This document shows positions 1 to 11,178 of a stretch of 64,000 nucleotides of DNA, piece by piece; the first letter of the stretch is position 1, and each line of letters starts with the position of its first letter. The position numbers and the translations under genes were made by a program. Source of the stretch: Chionis minor. Its lineage: Eukaryota > Chordata > Aves > Charadriiformes > Chionididae. The stretch is taken from positions 62,001 to 126,000 of the forward strand of contig VZSF01003928.1 in assembly GCA_013398295.1 (NCBI GenBank), in the 5' to 3' direction. Below the pieces are notes generated by a model. That model saw nothing but the letters and a program-made list of their open reading frames with translations. It ran no database searches and was not told where the DNA came from.

Positions 1-1956
1 TGCAAATGGATGTTTGGGTTGTTTGCATTTCTACTGAACCTAAGTCAGTACCATGCTTTTACTGGATTATTTTCTCTTGATTTCTCCTCTATTACTCTTT
101 TGTTGTTTCCGAAAGGTGTTCATGATAATTCTTGCCTCCTCTCAACACCGCAGCCTGTACTGCCTGCATAGGTCCTGCTCCTTATAGCACAAAGATGGAC
201 TTCCCCATGACTTTAAAGTGCCACACACTGGACAGTAGATGTAACAAGGGTTTGCCAGCTCAAGCTTAAATAATGGCAAAGCAGCCCTAAAAGACTGCAG
301 TGTCTGAATGTGTGTCCTATCATTCAGAAATCTGATTTATCACCAGGTAAGTTTTAGGGATAAAAGAATATGTTCACTTAAAAACATAGATTTGCAATAA
401 TGAAAGGGAGTCATACAAAAATCGAAAAATGTTGTTAAGATCATACTTAACCTAAGAATTCTCCATTGTGTCTTCAGGGTAGTTTTGTCTGATCCCTGTC
501 CCTCTAGATGAATCAGAATTGCAAGCAAAATGTTTGCAAGATGGGCAGTTCCAGGAAAGCTGTTTTGCTCTGCATTGTTTGTACCAAAATAGAGCACTGT
601 CATTGCTGTAAGTTCTCTTTTTTTGACATATGAAACATGTCACAAAATTAATGGAATTCAACAGTAATTGTTCTAAAGTCAAATGCCTTGTAATGCTTTA
701 AAATCTTTATGCATTTGGAAATGTCTTCATGGTCCACTCTGGGACATTTATTTCATGAAATATCAACATTACTAACAGCAAAGATGAACAAGAGTATGAG
801 CCAATGTACAGCTCTTGCTGTCTCTGTTTCTATTTCTGCTGCTACCGTAAACAAGTCTGCTATGCAACACACTGCATTAGTTAACCCCACAGGAGGTCAG
901 CATCTGGAGCAGGCCATGGAGGAGATGGGGCAAGTGAGCCACAGTGGGTAGATGAAGAGGTGGAAGAGTAAGCAGGGAGCAGTAACAGAACTGGGACATG
1001 GAGACAATTATGGTCCGAGATTGTAAGGGAAGGAAGGCTGACGTCTGCCTTTGACAGTATCATGAGAAAGAGATGAGCAACACAAACCAGTATCCACACA
1101 GTGCGGTTTACTCCCTGTAGACACTTGTAATGAAATGCCGCATCATATTGGTTATTAATCTCCACTGCACAAATAGGCAACCTGCTCCTATAGCTTTCCT
1201 TCACACCACCTCCCAATGGCTGTGTGCAGCATGTTATCTCCTCCCAGCTGGACTCAGCTTAGAACCTTCCAGTGCATTTGGGGGAAGGGAGCAAAACCAG
1301 GATGGGCTTTGCAAAAAGCTTTTCATCACGCCACTTGAGGGTGCTTGCAGAAGTGCTGTCCGGGTTTCCAGACACAGAACGGTAACATTTTCAGTTTCAT
1401 CCTGGATCATCATTTTCCGAGTTACCTTGGATTCAGTGTCAGCTCCTTTCCTCGGAATCAGTGTTGGCCAAGTTTCAGAAGCCAGCTCCACTTCTAGCTT
1501 TGACGAAGCTAAGCCAGTTCCTGCTGCTGCAAAGGAGTGGTATGGAACAGTTTCTGTTGTCTGTGTCATGCATTGAGCTGGTCTGACTCCAAACTACTTG
1601 CCAGGGGAAACAGGCACTCAATGCTGCTCGTAAGCATTTGGATAGATGGGTAGGAACCAGCCAAAGGGACACTGAAGTAGCAGAAGGCGTGCATGGAAGG
1701 GGCAAGCTGGTCCTAATATGGGACCATGCAGTATGGAATAGTGTCTTGATGACCACCAAACAGAGGATAGTTAGGAAGATCTCCACATGAACCTGAAAGC
1801 ATATTCATTCAAGGTGTAGTTACTGTTTTCCCGGGAGGACTTGTTAGTATTAGCACCATGTAAAATGCTATGGAATAGAGGCATAAAGGCATGCTGTGCC
1901 TAGCTGCGAGGCACTTCCAGGCAGATGAACATTTAGCACCTCGAATATATAAATAC

Positions 1957-1974
1957 CCTTGTTATATAACAAGG
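1957..1974. repeat. Perfect 18-base palindrome
   Basis: CCTTGTTATATAACAAGG reads identically on both strands with no spacer. It lies in an AT-rich patch that also contains TATAAATA just upstream. It could extrude as a small cruciform or be a dimeric protein site, but a perfect palindrome of this size can also arise by chance in 64 kb. No gene lies next to it. Confidence 0.9.
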
Positions 1975-4860
1975 TTTGAGTTATGTTTCTTACAGCCTTG
2001 GTGAAAATCGATCACAGCTCAGTCTCTCAGAGAATATCATCGCAGAAGCGAAATGACTCTCTCAAACGGCTGCCAAACCTTCCCATGCATAAGCCCCAGT
2101 GTTCACCCTTTTTGTTCTCAGTTACGGCAGTCAGCGAGGAGGGCTGATTTCAAGCCTTAACTTCTGCTCTGAAGAGCCCAGGAGCACTGCTGGAACCCAA
2201 CAGTCCTTTCCCAAGCACAAGCCCTTTACCAGGCTCCCTCTGTGGCAGGTGACATTAACACTTCTCTATATAGTTGTTCAGAAAGGAGTGTTTTTTCACA
2301 GGCTATTCACTGACATATAGCTCCCACAGCTAATCCTAAAGTGCTTTCTAACACCATAAACTATACATGTTATAGAGATTAGAGTTGAACAAATATTTCA
2401 CTATAAATCATTTATTCAATAAGATTCATATGTTTGGGGTTTTTTCTATTTGTGAACTGTCTGCAAACCGAAAGCCAAATTCCCAAATTCATTCATTAGT
2501 CAAAATTGCCCATGAATTTCTCCTGCAGATAGTTTTTGCCCTGCAGGCCATTCATGGACAGTTTGTTATGAATAGCCTCAATTCAATGCTTGGTTGGTTT
2601 AGCTGCAGCAGTCATGTGGATGTGCCTCTGTTCTGAATGAAAATTCACTTTCAAATATGAACCAATATTCACAGCGAATTTCTCCCTCTGTTCACTCAGC
2701 CCTGGTAGGAATCAGCCTATTCAATCTAACTGGGTGGGTTAAGTTGCCCACATCAGCACAACAGGATGGAAAAGGAGAAAAGCGATGCCCAGTTGAAATT
2801 TTTCTCGATAAAGACAGGATGGGAACACTCCGCTGGACAGTTGTGTAGTGTCAGAGTTGATATGCTCACTCTTCCCTGAAGGGTGACCAGCAGATATAAT
2901 TGAGAAGATGGCTACATCTATAGTGCAGCTTCTTCTTGTGTAGCACAAGGATGTCTGTTCTACTCTTACCCAAGAAAGACAGGTGCTTTCTCCTTAATAT
3001 TTTCATAATGAAGTAACATGGGTGAGTTTTGAGTCAGAGCCAGACCTAGCTCCCTCTTGCCTCTGTGCTTTCCAGAGGGTTAATCCATTCAGCATGTTTC
3101 CAGGTCGTTTGTAAGCATCCTTCGCCTCTCCAGAGAAGAAAGTAGATGAAGTAGAACGTATCATGTTGTAAACAGTAGTTTGAAGTTTGAGTTACCATTC
3201 AACAAGCCTGCAGGCCTTCCTCGCCCTGTTATCTGTCTCCAGCAGATATTCTTCACATCAGATCACTGTATTACAGTCCCTGCTGCTGCCAGTACTGCCA
3301 AATCCAGCTGCTACTCACACAGGGGCTCTGAGCAGCCACCGAGCTGCACCTGCTGGTCCTGCTTCTCAATCAGCAGCACATCGGGGCAGCAACACCCTGA
3401 AAATCTCAGGCAGGTAACAACAGGGGCTATGTGTGTCTCTCGGCACTGCTGGTCTGCCCTTAGGAAGAAATTTCACCGTCTGAGGCAACACTGTTAATTG
3501 TAAGGCTTCTTTTCTTATTTCTGAGGCTTGAATTGCTCCATGTAGCTATTTGATGATGGAAGAGCAAATCCAAAGGCCTTCTCAGTCAGATAAATAGATC
3601 AGAGCTAGGAGAGAATAGTAAGTGTCCCCAGCTGGAGAAAATGTTGACTTTATGTTGAGAAGCTCAAAGCCAGAAGAAACCAAACAATGTGGTGTGGAGA
3701 GAAAAAAGAAAAAAATACCCAAAGCCAGTAAACAACCACCAAACCTGAAAGCTTTTTATTTTATGATGAAAAACATTTCTATTCCTTCCCATGAAAAGCA
3801 GACTTTTGCTGTGAAAATATGTCACAGAAATTTCATATGAACTTTTTACCATCTTTCTTTTTTTGCCAGACAGTTTTGAAGGAGGTCTAGTACAGACTGA
3901 ATAATAGTTACTCATGTCTCCAAGCTGCCATTTGAAGGGTATTTGTATTCTTTGTACAAGAAAAGCCCTGTTAGAGATCTTTCAAAATGTATACAAGATA
4001 AAACCTTCTCTAGGCCTGTATTGCCTTGAGCTTTGACCATGAAACATGTCGAGCTTCAGCCTCACTGACACTGCTGCCATTACCCTCTTCAACACCTTTT
4101 GCTCAAAGCACCTCCAAGCCTTTTCTTCACCAGTTCTCTTTCCCCTTTCCAGTCTATTTGAAGCGTTTTTTCCTCACCTTGACAAGTCGTCTCCCACTCA
4201 CTTCTCTGTTTCTTCACTCAGATTTCTAGTAGCACCTTTTCTGAAGCCTCTTGAGTAGTCGCTCTCTCACCTCTTCCAAAAGGATCCTGTGACCAAAGAT
4301 GCATCCCTGATTCCTTCTGCGAAGCTGGTTTTGCCATTTGCCAAATCTCTCCCTTCATGAGATTTGGTTTTCCAAGGTCTTCTCTCAAATGCCTGTGAGC
4401 AAATCCAGCATTTCTCTGCTCCTCCAAACACACATACATTACTGAATAGGAAACTACAAAGGCACACATGAAATGTGCCCGCTCATTCATCTTACTGTCA
4501 GTCTTCTTGTATCCTTCAGGAGAGTAGACTCTTAAACTCCTTGGAACAACCGCCATGGCCTTTTTCTAACTTTGAAAATTCCTACCACTTTTATCACGAT
4601 AACAAACAAACAAACAGAAAAACAACACAGAAAAAAAATAAGCAGTACTTCACCTAGGATGGAGATGAAACCCCCTTTTGGTTTGCAGCAGCAGCTGTTA
4701 AACAGTGAACAGCAAAGATGCATCACAGCAGGGAAGAACGAGAGAGAAATCCTATAGCTGGTTAAATTACTTTGGAAGGAATTTATGGGGGTGAAATAAT
4801 TTACCTTTCTAACTGTAAAATTTAATCAAATTTCATGGTTTTTACTTGCTCAGACACCTT

Positions 4861-4873
4861 GGGGGGGGGGGGG
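4861..4873 (+). repeat. G13 homopolymer
   Basis: Thirteen consecutive G residues, seen directly. Such runs are prone to length error in sequencing, so the exact count may not be reliable. Confidence 0.85.
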
Positions 4874-5434
4874 CCATAGCTGTGATTCTTGTCAAAAAAA
4901 CCCAAACCAAGCTAATCTGCACACAAAGCACACATCATTTTTTTAATAACTTGGAAGACATTGTACACTCACTCAAAAATCACATTGCTTCCCTCCGTGA
5001 GCTGCCACCCCAGCCTCGCAGCAGCCCAGCATGGCCCCTCACCCAGGCAGGCCCTTCTCCCTATTGAAAGTGGGAGGGTGATGGACCCCAGCTAGAAGCG
5101 CATCTGCCACTCAATCTCCTTCACCCCTTCCCAGGACACCCAGAGGTTTTTTTCTTCTCCGACGCTGGCCTTGGAAGGCGTGAAGGTTGCAACCATGAAG
5201 GGTGCCGGGTCCTTCCTACGCAGCAAATGAATGACTATACAGCTATTGTACTAGAAGGGGAGGGAAAAAAAGTGCACGGCTGGCAACTCTCCTACTTGAT
5301 TTTATTTTTCCCCTCCCCACCCTTCCTTTGGAGCTATGTAAAACGATAAGAGGAGGGAGAGATTTAGCTTAAATTAGGTTTACAAATAGCCCAGTGAATA
5401 GGGAAATGAGATGCATATGCTGCATGTTAAAGTG

Positions 5435-5690
5435 TCACCGCCACGCAGCCCGATGCGACTGGGATTTGGAAAGAAGCCGGGTCCTGAAGATTAGGCGCAG
5501 AACACTGTCAGTCAGGAGCAGGCTGGAAGGTTTCTTGGAGCGCGGCTGCCGAAGCGCTTGATGCTGCTGCCCCCCGACGGTCCCTCCTAGCAAGCTGCAG
5601 CCCCCTGCTCCGCCGGCCCCAAGCGGGGCTCCAGCCCCAGCGCCGGGGGGCTGCTGGTCACTGCAGCCCGGCCAGGGGAGCCGGGGGCCT
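5435..5690. promoter_or_regulatory. Small isolated CpG island
   Basis: About 19 CpG dinucleotides fall in roughly 255 bases of GC-rich sequence, including GCGC, CCGG and CCGACGG clusters, whereas the sequence on both sides is CpG-poor and AT-leaning. CpG islands in vertebrates usually mark promoters or other unmethylated regulatory DNA. No coding gene starts here that can be recognised. The island is about 10 kb beyond the probable 3' end of IGSF11, so it could serve an unannotated non-coding transcript or a distal regulatory element. Just upstream (about 5410-5425) is an octamer-like ATGCATATG motif. Confidence 0.5.
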
Positions 5691-5839
5691 GCAGAGGTGA
5701 CCCTGGGAGAAATCATCATTTTCAAAGGTTTTAAGTGCAGTCATGGTCTGGAGGAAAAAAAGTCTATTAAAAATGACGACTCGGTGCTCTCTATTTATCC
5801 CCTGTCACTGAGATTTATTTTCTGCCCAAAGTTTTTCTT

Positions 5840-5860
5840 CCCCCCCCCTCCCCCCCCACC
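5840..5860 (+). repeat. C-rich tract
   Basis: A nearly pure C tract (nine C, T, eight C, then ACC). It is a low-complexity sequence and the opposite strand is G-rich. Exact length is uncertain in homopolymers. Confidence 0.85.
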
Positions 5861-6589
5861 TGCAGGCTCCATCTGGCAGCTGAACATCAAGCTCTGGTTT
5901 TGATACCTTGCAATAAGTGTCCGTGTTGATAATTGAAGCTGCTGCCTTGCGGTCCCAGAGACCACTAGCACCCTGTGTCCACGGGGTATCCACACAGTAT
6001 AATCTATCCGCACAGTACTGCGGCTAGCTTCTCCCAACCATGGGCTCTTGCCAGCTCACCTCACACACTTCTTTGTGTGAGAACAACAACAATGCTCTGT
6101 ACCAGCTTACAAGGGCAACTAGTCTCCATGGCCAACCTGACCTCCTTACTAAGAGGCCAGGAACCAGGGCTGGCTGTTCTCATTACTCCTTTTATTTGCT
6201 ATCCTTGATGAATGACAGGTGACGTGAAGGCTGTTTATATCTCCATTCACATCTCTCTAGAGGAGGGGTGGGGAAATTTGGATGTAGATTCTCTCATCAG
6301 CTGGGGCTGTCCTCAGCATTGATACAGAAGCTCTGCACCTTGGAGGCAGGGCAAAAGCCAGGAGATAAGCAGCTGCCTATTACACGGGGCAGCACTTTCA
6401 GTGTGAGATGTGCTGCCATCACCATCGATTTAGGGAGGAGTGGGCACGACTGAGTTGTTCTCTTAAGAGAAGGTAGAATGAAGTCATTGGGTGACGGTGA
6501 AATTGTTGGATTCTCCATCTTTACAACCTGTCAGCCAGACTCCTGAGTTCCTTCAGAGACTCATACCAGAGCTAATTGGGCCTCATCGC

Positions 6590-7030
6590 AAAACTGGGAA
6601 AACTGAGAGAGCTGAGGGTTAAATGGGGGGAGGCAGAAGATGGATGAACAGAGGAAGGAAGGGTGAGGGAAACCCCACAGAGAGAGTGAGAAGTAACCAC
6701 AGAGGAGAAAGCCAGAGAGAGTGGAAAAGGAAACTGGACAAGAGGCTTCAGCCTCGTGGACTAGGGAGACAGGACTGAAGAGGGCAGGGAAAATAATGGG
6801 TGAAAGAGAAGGAATGGCAGAGTCCACACAGAGGGAACATCAGCAGTAGGAAACGTGGGGGTGGGAGGGAGGAGGCAAGAGAAAAATCCTCTCTGAGGCA
6901 CACATCAAGGGAGGGAATAGCTCAGAGAGGATATACAGGTGGAAGAGGGGAAGAGGTAGAGAAAGCCAGAGGGGCCTAGGTCTGAGAGCAGGAGGCTGAA
7001 GGAGTGGCACACTGTGCCTTTGGGACTTGG
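6590..7030 (+). repeat. Purine-rich (GA-rich) stretch
   Basis: The plus strand is strongly biased to A and G for about 430 bases, with recurrent GAGAGA, GGAAGG and AGAGGA words broken by occasional pyrimidines. It is degenerate rather than a clean tandem repeat. Long purine strands can adopt triplex or unusual conformations and often derive from decayed simple repeats. The edges are approximate. Confidence 0.6.
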
Positions 7031-8520
7031 CTTGAAAAGACAACTGCCTCGGAGGGACAGCACAGAGGAAGATACAGCTGCCCTTGTCTGCGCTGTGGCT
7101 GTCACTGTGCTAAGGAACTGTATTCACTGTGAAGGCTCTCAGTGATTTCTCCACAAACAGCTGTTTTCACCAACTCACCTTGAGCACACTCCCAGATCAC
7201 AGGTAACCAACATTCTGGGAAGCTGTTCATGCTGCAGCCGTCCTGTCAGGAGCAGCCCAGGCAATAGAGCTGACGCTTCTACCTGGTATCCTGAAAGTAA
7301 GTTGAACCACCGCACAATGCAGCATTGGCAAGGTTCTGACACCAGTTTACGAGAAGAGTGGCCTTTGCGCCACTTCACAGCGCAGCAATACTCCTTCAGT
7401 CAGTGGCGCAAGTCTTAAAATCCCACCTGCTGCTCCCCAAACACACTGGATGGTCCCTATTTCAAGGCCATGCAACAGAGCAGCCAAAGCTCTCCATTTC
7501 CTACAAGGAGCACCAGAAACATGAAACCCACAGCTCCCTCTTTTTCTCCAGTTGGCAAAAAAGGTTTGTTTTGCCATCCAGGTCCAAGGAGAGCTCTGGG
7601 GTTAGATGGCATTCGGCAGCTCCCATCCATACCTGGAAGCGATAAAATTGCTAGATAGGTGCATGCTAACCAGGGCTCTGCCTGTGGAGGTAATACACAG
7701 CTCTCCTGTGCTTAGGGAACACCTCTAGGATTGAGTTTGCATGCTGCTAGATAAAAGCAGCCTTCCATGGCTTTCTTGTCCACTGGAAAAAGCCACCAGA
7801 TTTGCCAAAGGTGACTGGAACTGAATTAAATCCCTTCTTTCATCTCTTAAGAGCTAGTCTGAGTGTGGCTGGTCACCTAGTTCAAAGAGCTGCGACCTTG
7901 ACAAGAGAGGAGTGAAGGAACTAGGCAGCCTTGGAAACACAAGTTATCACTAAGGAAAATACTAGTCTCTGGTTACAAGTAAATTAATGAGAAATACAGA
8001 GATCTGTATATTCCTAGCATACCCTCTCTGCAGCATCTGGAAAAGTTAACACCCAGGGCTGGCAATGTGCATATGAAGAAATATGTAGATTACCCTTAAC
8101 AAATAAAACTCTTATAAGGCAGTCAGTCAGAACCAATATTGGAAGCATTCCCTTTTATCCTTGTGCCTGGTAAGACTGTGGGCTTTCTGAGCAGAGATCC
8201 TTAAGAGCAAGTTAACCATCTTTCAGCAAGGGATTAAATATAGTTGAATCTCTTAGGTTGGACTCTGTGGGGGTCCTGTGGGCACATGCACGGGTGCATG
8301 TGTGTGTAGATTAGGTAATTTTTTTTTAAGTCATTCTCAAGCCTGTTTGTTACAGTTATATCAATTTTCCAGGTGGGGAACAAAAGTTTCTGAGAGACTA
8401 AAGCTAACATTTTCACTCTCAGGCTCCAGTGTTCAGATTAAGCAATGGGTCTGTCTCTGACATGCGCTCCAAGCGTCCAGCTGTGGCTCCCAAGGATGGG
8501 TGTCTGCATCCATGCTTACC

Positions 8521-8610
8521 TCAGGTCATGCAGTAAGTCAATGACAAGCTGAGAGTGAAACCCAGGTCTGACTAGTACCTCAGCAGCACATTTGCTGGAT
8601 CACAAGTTCC
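8521..8610 (+). repeat. MIR-like SINE relic (tail region)
   Basis: The phrase order of a 'GGTCATGCAGTAAGTCAATG' block, then a purine-rich block, then 'AACCCAGGTCTGACT' resembles the core and tail of ancient MIR/L2-linked repeats shared by amniotes. The match is by eye to the family pattern and is short and diverged. Preceding bases (about 8355-8400) may be the start of the same element. Confidence 0.45.
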
Positions 8611-10545
8611 CAATGTATTTGTCTTCATTTAATGTGCTTTTTTTCTATTCTCTTGAGTAATTTCCTTCCCTTAAAGGATATAAATCACATACCTACAGAG
8701 TAAAGACTTACTTAAAGAACATCTATATTTAAGCTCAAAAAGGGGTATGAATTTAACTCCCTAATGGCTGAGATGTGACTGACTGGTGAATATAGCTTGG
8801 CTTCACTATATGGAGGTGTTTTATGGCTTCAATACCAGCTGGCCTGCAAACCAGTGTTCAGGACACTGGGGTGCTACTGTGGGTGAACACCCTTGCTGCG
8901 AGTTAACTTAATGCTGCCTTCATTCATTTCTTTTAAATGGAACTACACTGCTCTCAGCCCCAAATGCATACATCAGGCTTTGCCCCAAGTTAACTCAATC
9001 AGTTTAACAATTCCATTCCGTCGCATGCCACTCTCAGATGGAGGCAAGGTAACCGCGGTTTCTCTTTTACAAGGTAGTACCACAAGCCACACCACAATTT
9101 AATTGCGCCCCTGATCTGCTGCTAAAGATGGGGAGAGAAATACAGTGACTTCAACAGCCTTGAGAGTAGCAAGTGTTAAAGGTAATCTGTTAGTATGAAA
9201 AGGGATAGTTTTTCTGCTTATTAAGTATAGCTTAGCAGCAGAAACACTACCAGAAGCTTTAAATGAACAATAAAAAGGACTTAAAAGAAATTAATTCATT
9301 GGGAAGAATCCTAGTGACCATGTTATAAACAGCCTAACACCTGTTCTCTCCCACTACTGCCTTGTGTAGCAATTGCATTTGTGTGAGGGCTGTTTCCTTC
9401 CTTCTGTGCATCACTCTAACAAGCCATGGATTCGCAACAGCTCTGAACACAAGTCTGATGCTGAGACTGAAGTCTATGAGAACTGAAATATGCTGTGAAG
9501 ATGCATGGCCATTACATCTACAAGACAGATAGTCACTGATAACTTCCAAACCCCTTGTTAATAAAAAAACCCAACAAAACAAAACAAGCTCCAAAAACAA
9601 ACTAAAAATCTACCCCCCAAGAATCCTTTAAATCATTTAAAACTGGCAGAGACTGATCTGATCAATTTTAATGCAGACCTTGAACTTCATGCTCAGAAAT
9701 ATGACACAGCCGTCAGGCACTGCAGCTCCCTCTCAGCCAGTGGACAAGGAACTTTGTGTCAGTTGGAAGAAAGGTTAGACCTAGTGTGTATCTCGTGTGT
9801 GCTGGGGACAGACAGAGGCACAGTGTTTACATTAAAACCCGGCTGAAAGGCAACCAGAAGAGCCCTATAGCCTCTATATTCTTGACTTGACTGACAAGCA
9901 TAGAAATGAGGGAATGACACAGAAATCCTGATTATAAGCTGCATTTCAAAAGCAAACTGTATTTGTTGAGTAGGTGGTCTTAGAGATGTGGTTTGGAACA
10001 TTTCATAGACCAGTTTTTGGTAAACACAGGTCTGGAGTCAAGCTGTGATTTCTAATACCCCAGGAGCCCACTGCCTGGGGCTGGAGATGGCTCTGTGTAA
10101 GTTTGCAATGTGCTTTTGCAATGGCTCTTCCGCTGGGTGCTCCCCTAAGCTCTGAAGCATTGCGCTGGTGTGGAGGACATAGAAAACCCAGCCAGGCAAC
10201 TCCTCTCAACCTCAACAGCGGGGCAGAAGGACAAGTTTAAGTCAGTTGTAAGCCCACCAGAAGTCAGTTGTGCTGGTGGATACAGTTAAATAAGGAAATA
10301 GAACCTTTTTACACTATTTGCAGCCGATCTGTTCCCCAGCCATGCACATGCCCATGCCCCATGCCTTTGAATCACGGATCATCAAAACAAGGAGAGGAGC
10401 TGGGAAGATGGTAAGAGAAAATGGTAAGAGAAAAAAAGGAAGAAGTGTTTATACTCAAGGCACAGAGCACTTCATTCTTTGCAGGACCACAAGGGGAAGA
10501 AGCCAATCTGCGAGCTAGTAATGAGGTGAAGCCTGGTGCAGACAT

Positions 10546-11178
10546 GCTGAAAAATTGACGACAGCCTGGAAAGCCAACTGCATCCTGGGCTGCACCAAAA
10601 GCAGCATGACCAGCAGGTTGAGGGGGGTGATTCTGCCCCGCTACTCCGCTCTCATGAGACCCCACCTGCAGTACTGCGTCCAGCTCTGGAGTTCCCAGCA
10701 TAGTGGAGACATGGACCTGTTGGAGCAGAGGGCCATGAAGATGACCAGAGGGCTGGAGCAGCTCTCCAGTGAGGACAGGCTGAGAGACTTGGTATTGTTC
10801 AGCCTGGTCAAGAGAAGGTTCTGGGGAGACCGTATAGCAGCTTTCCAGTACCTGAAAGGGGCCTACAAGAAACCAGGACAGAGACTTTTAACAAGGGCAT
10901 GTAGTCATAGAACAAGGGGCAATGGTGTCAAAGTGGAAGAGGATAGAGTTAGATTAGATATTGGGAAGAAATTTTTCACTATGAGGGTGGTGAGGCACTG
11001 GAATAGGTTGCCCACGGAAGTTGTGGAGGCTCCATCCCCGGAAGTATTCAAGGCCAGGCTGGATGGGGCTTTGAGCACCCTGGTCTAGTGGGAGGTGTCC
11101 CTGCCCATGGCAGGTGGGTTGGAACCAGATGATCTTTAAGGTCCCTTCCAACCTAAACCACTCCACGATTCTACGAAC
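10546..11178 (+). mobile_element. CR1 LINE fragment, 5'-truncated, with open ORF2 end
   Basis: A CR1 (chicken repeat 1) non-LTR retrotransposon in the plus orientation. It keeps only the 3' end of ORF2 and the 3' UTR; the endonuclease and most of the reverse transcriptase are absent, as is usual after 5' truncation. The ORF2 part (10555-11088) is open for 177 codons and shows CR1 C-terminal hallmarks: 'YSALMRPHLQYCVQLW', 'MDLLEQRAMKMTRGLE', 'LFSLVKRR' and 'HWNRLPTEVVEAPS'. After the stop come the CR1 3' UTR phrases 'GGAACCAGATGATCTTTAAG' and 'CCCTTCCAACCTAAACCA', ending in ATTCTACGA. The uninterrupted frame suggests a fairly young insertion. The left edge is approximate. The element cannot move by itself. 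Confidence 0.93.

Larger units (their letters stand above)
1..5434. other. Intergenic DNA, no gene recognised
   Basis: No reading frame here resembles a known family or shows a convincing exon with paired splice sites, apart from one weak two-strand open region at about 1234-1577 discussed in the findings. The stretch lies beyond the probable 3' end of IGSF11. It holds an 18-base palindrome near 1957, a short (AAAC)n run at about 4601-4616 and a 13-base G run at 4861. The rest is ordinary AT-leaning single-copy sequence as far as can be seen. Confidence 0.6.
5861..10545. other. Intergenic DNA, no gene recognised
   Basis: No exon or protein-family match was seen. The block holds a long purine-rich stretch at about 6590-7030 and a MIR-like relic at about 8521-8610, listed separately. 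Open frames here are short, lack splice context and look like chance. Confidence 0.6.
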
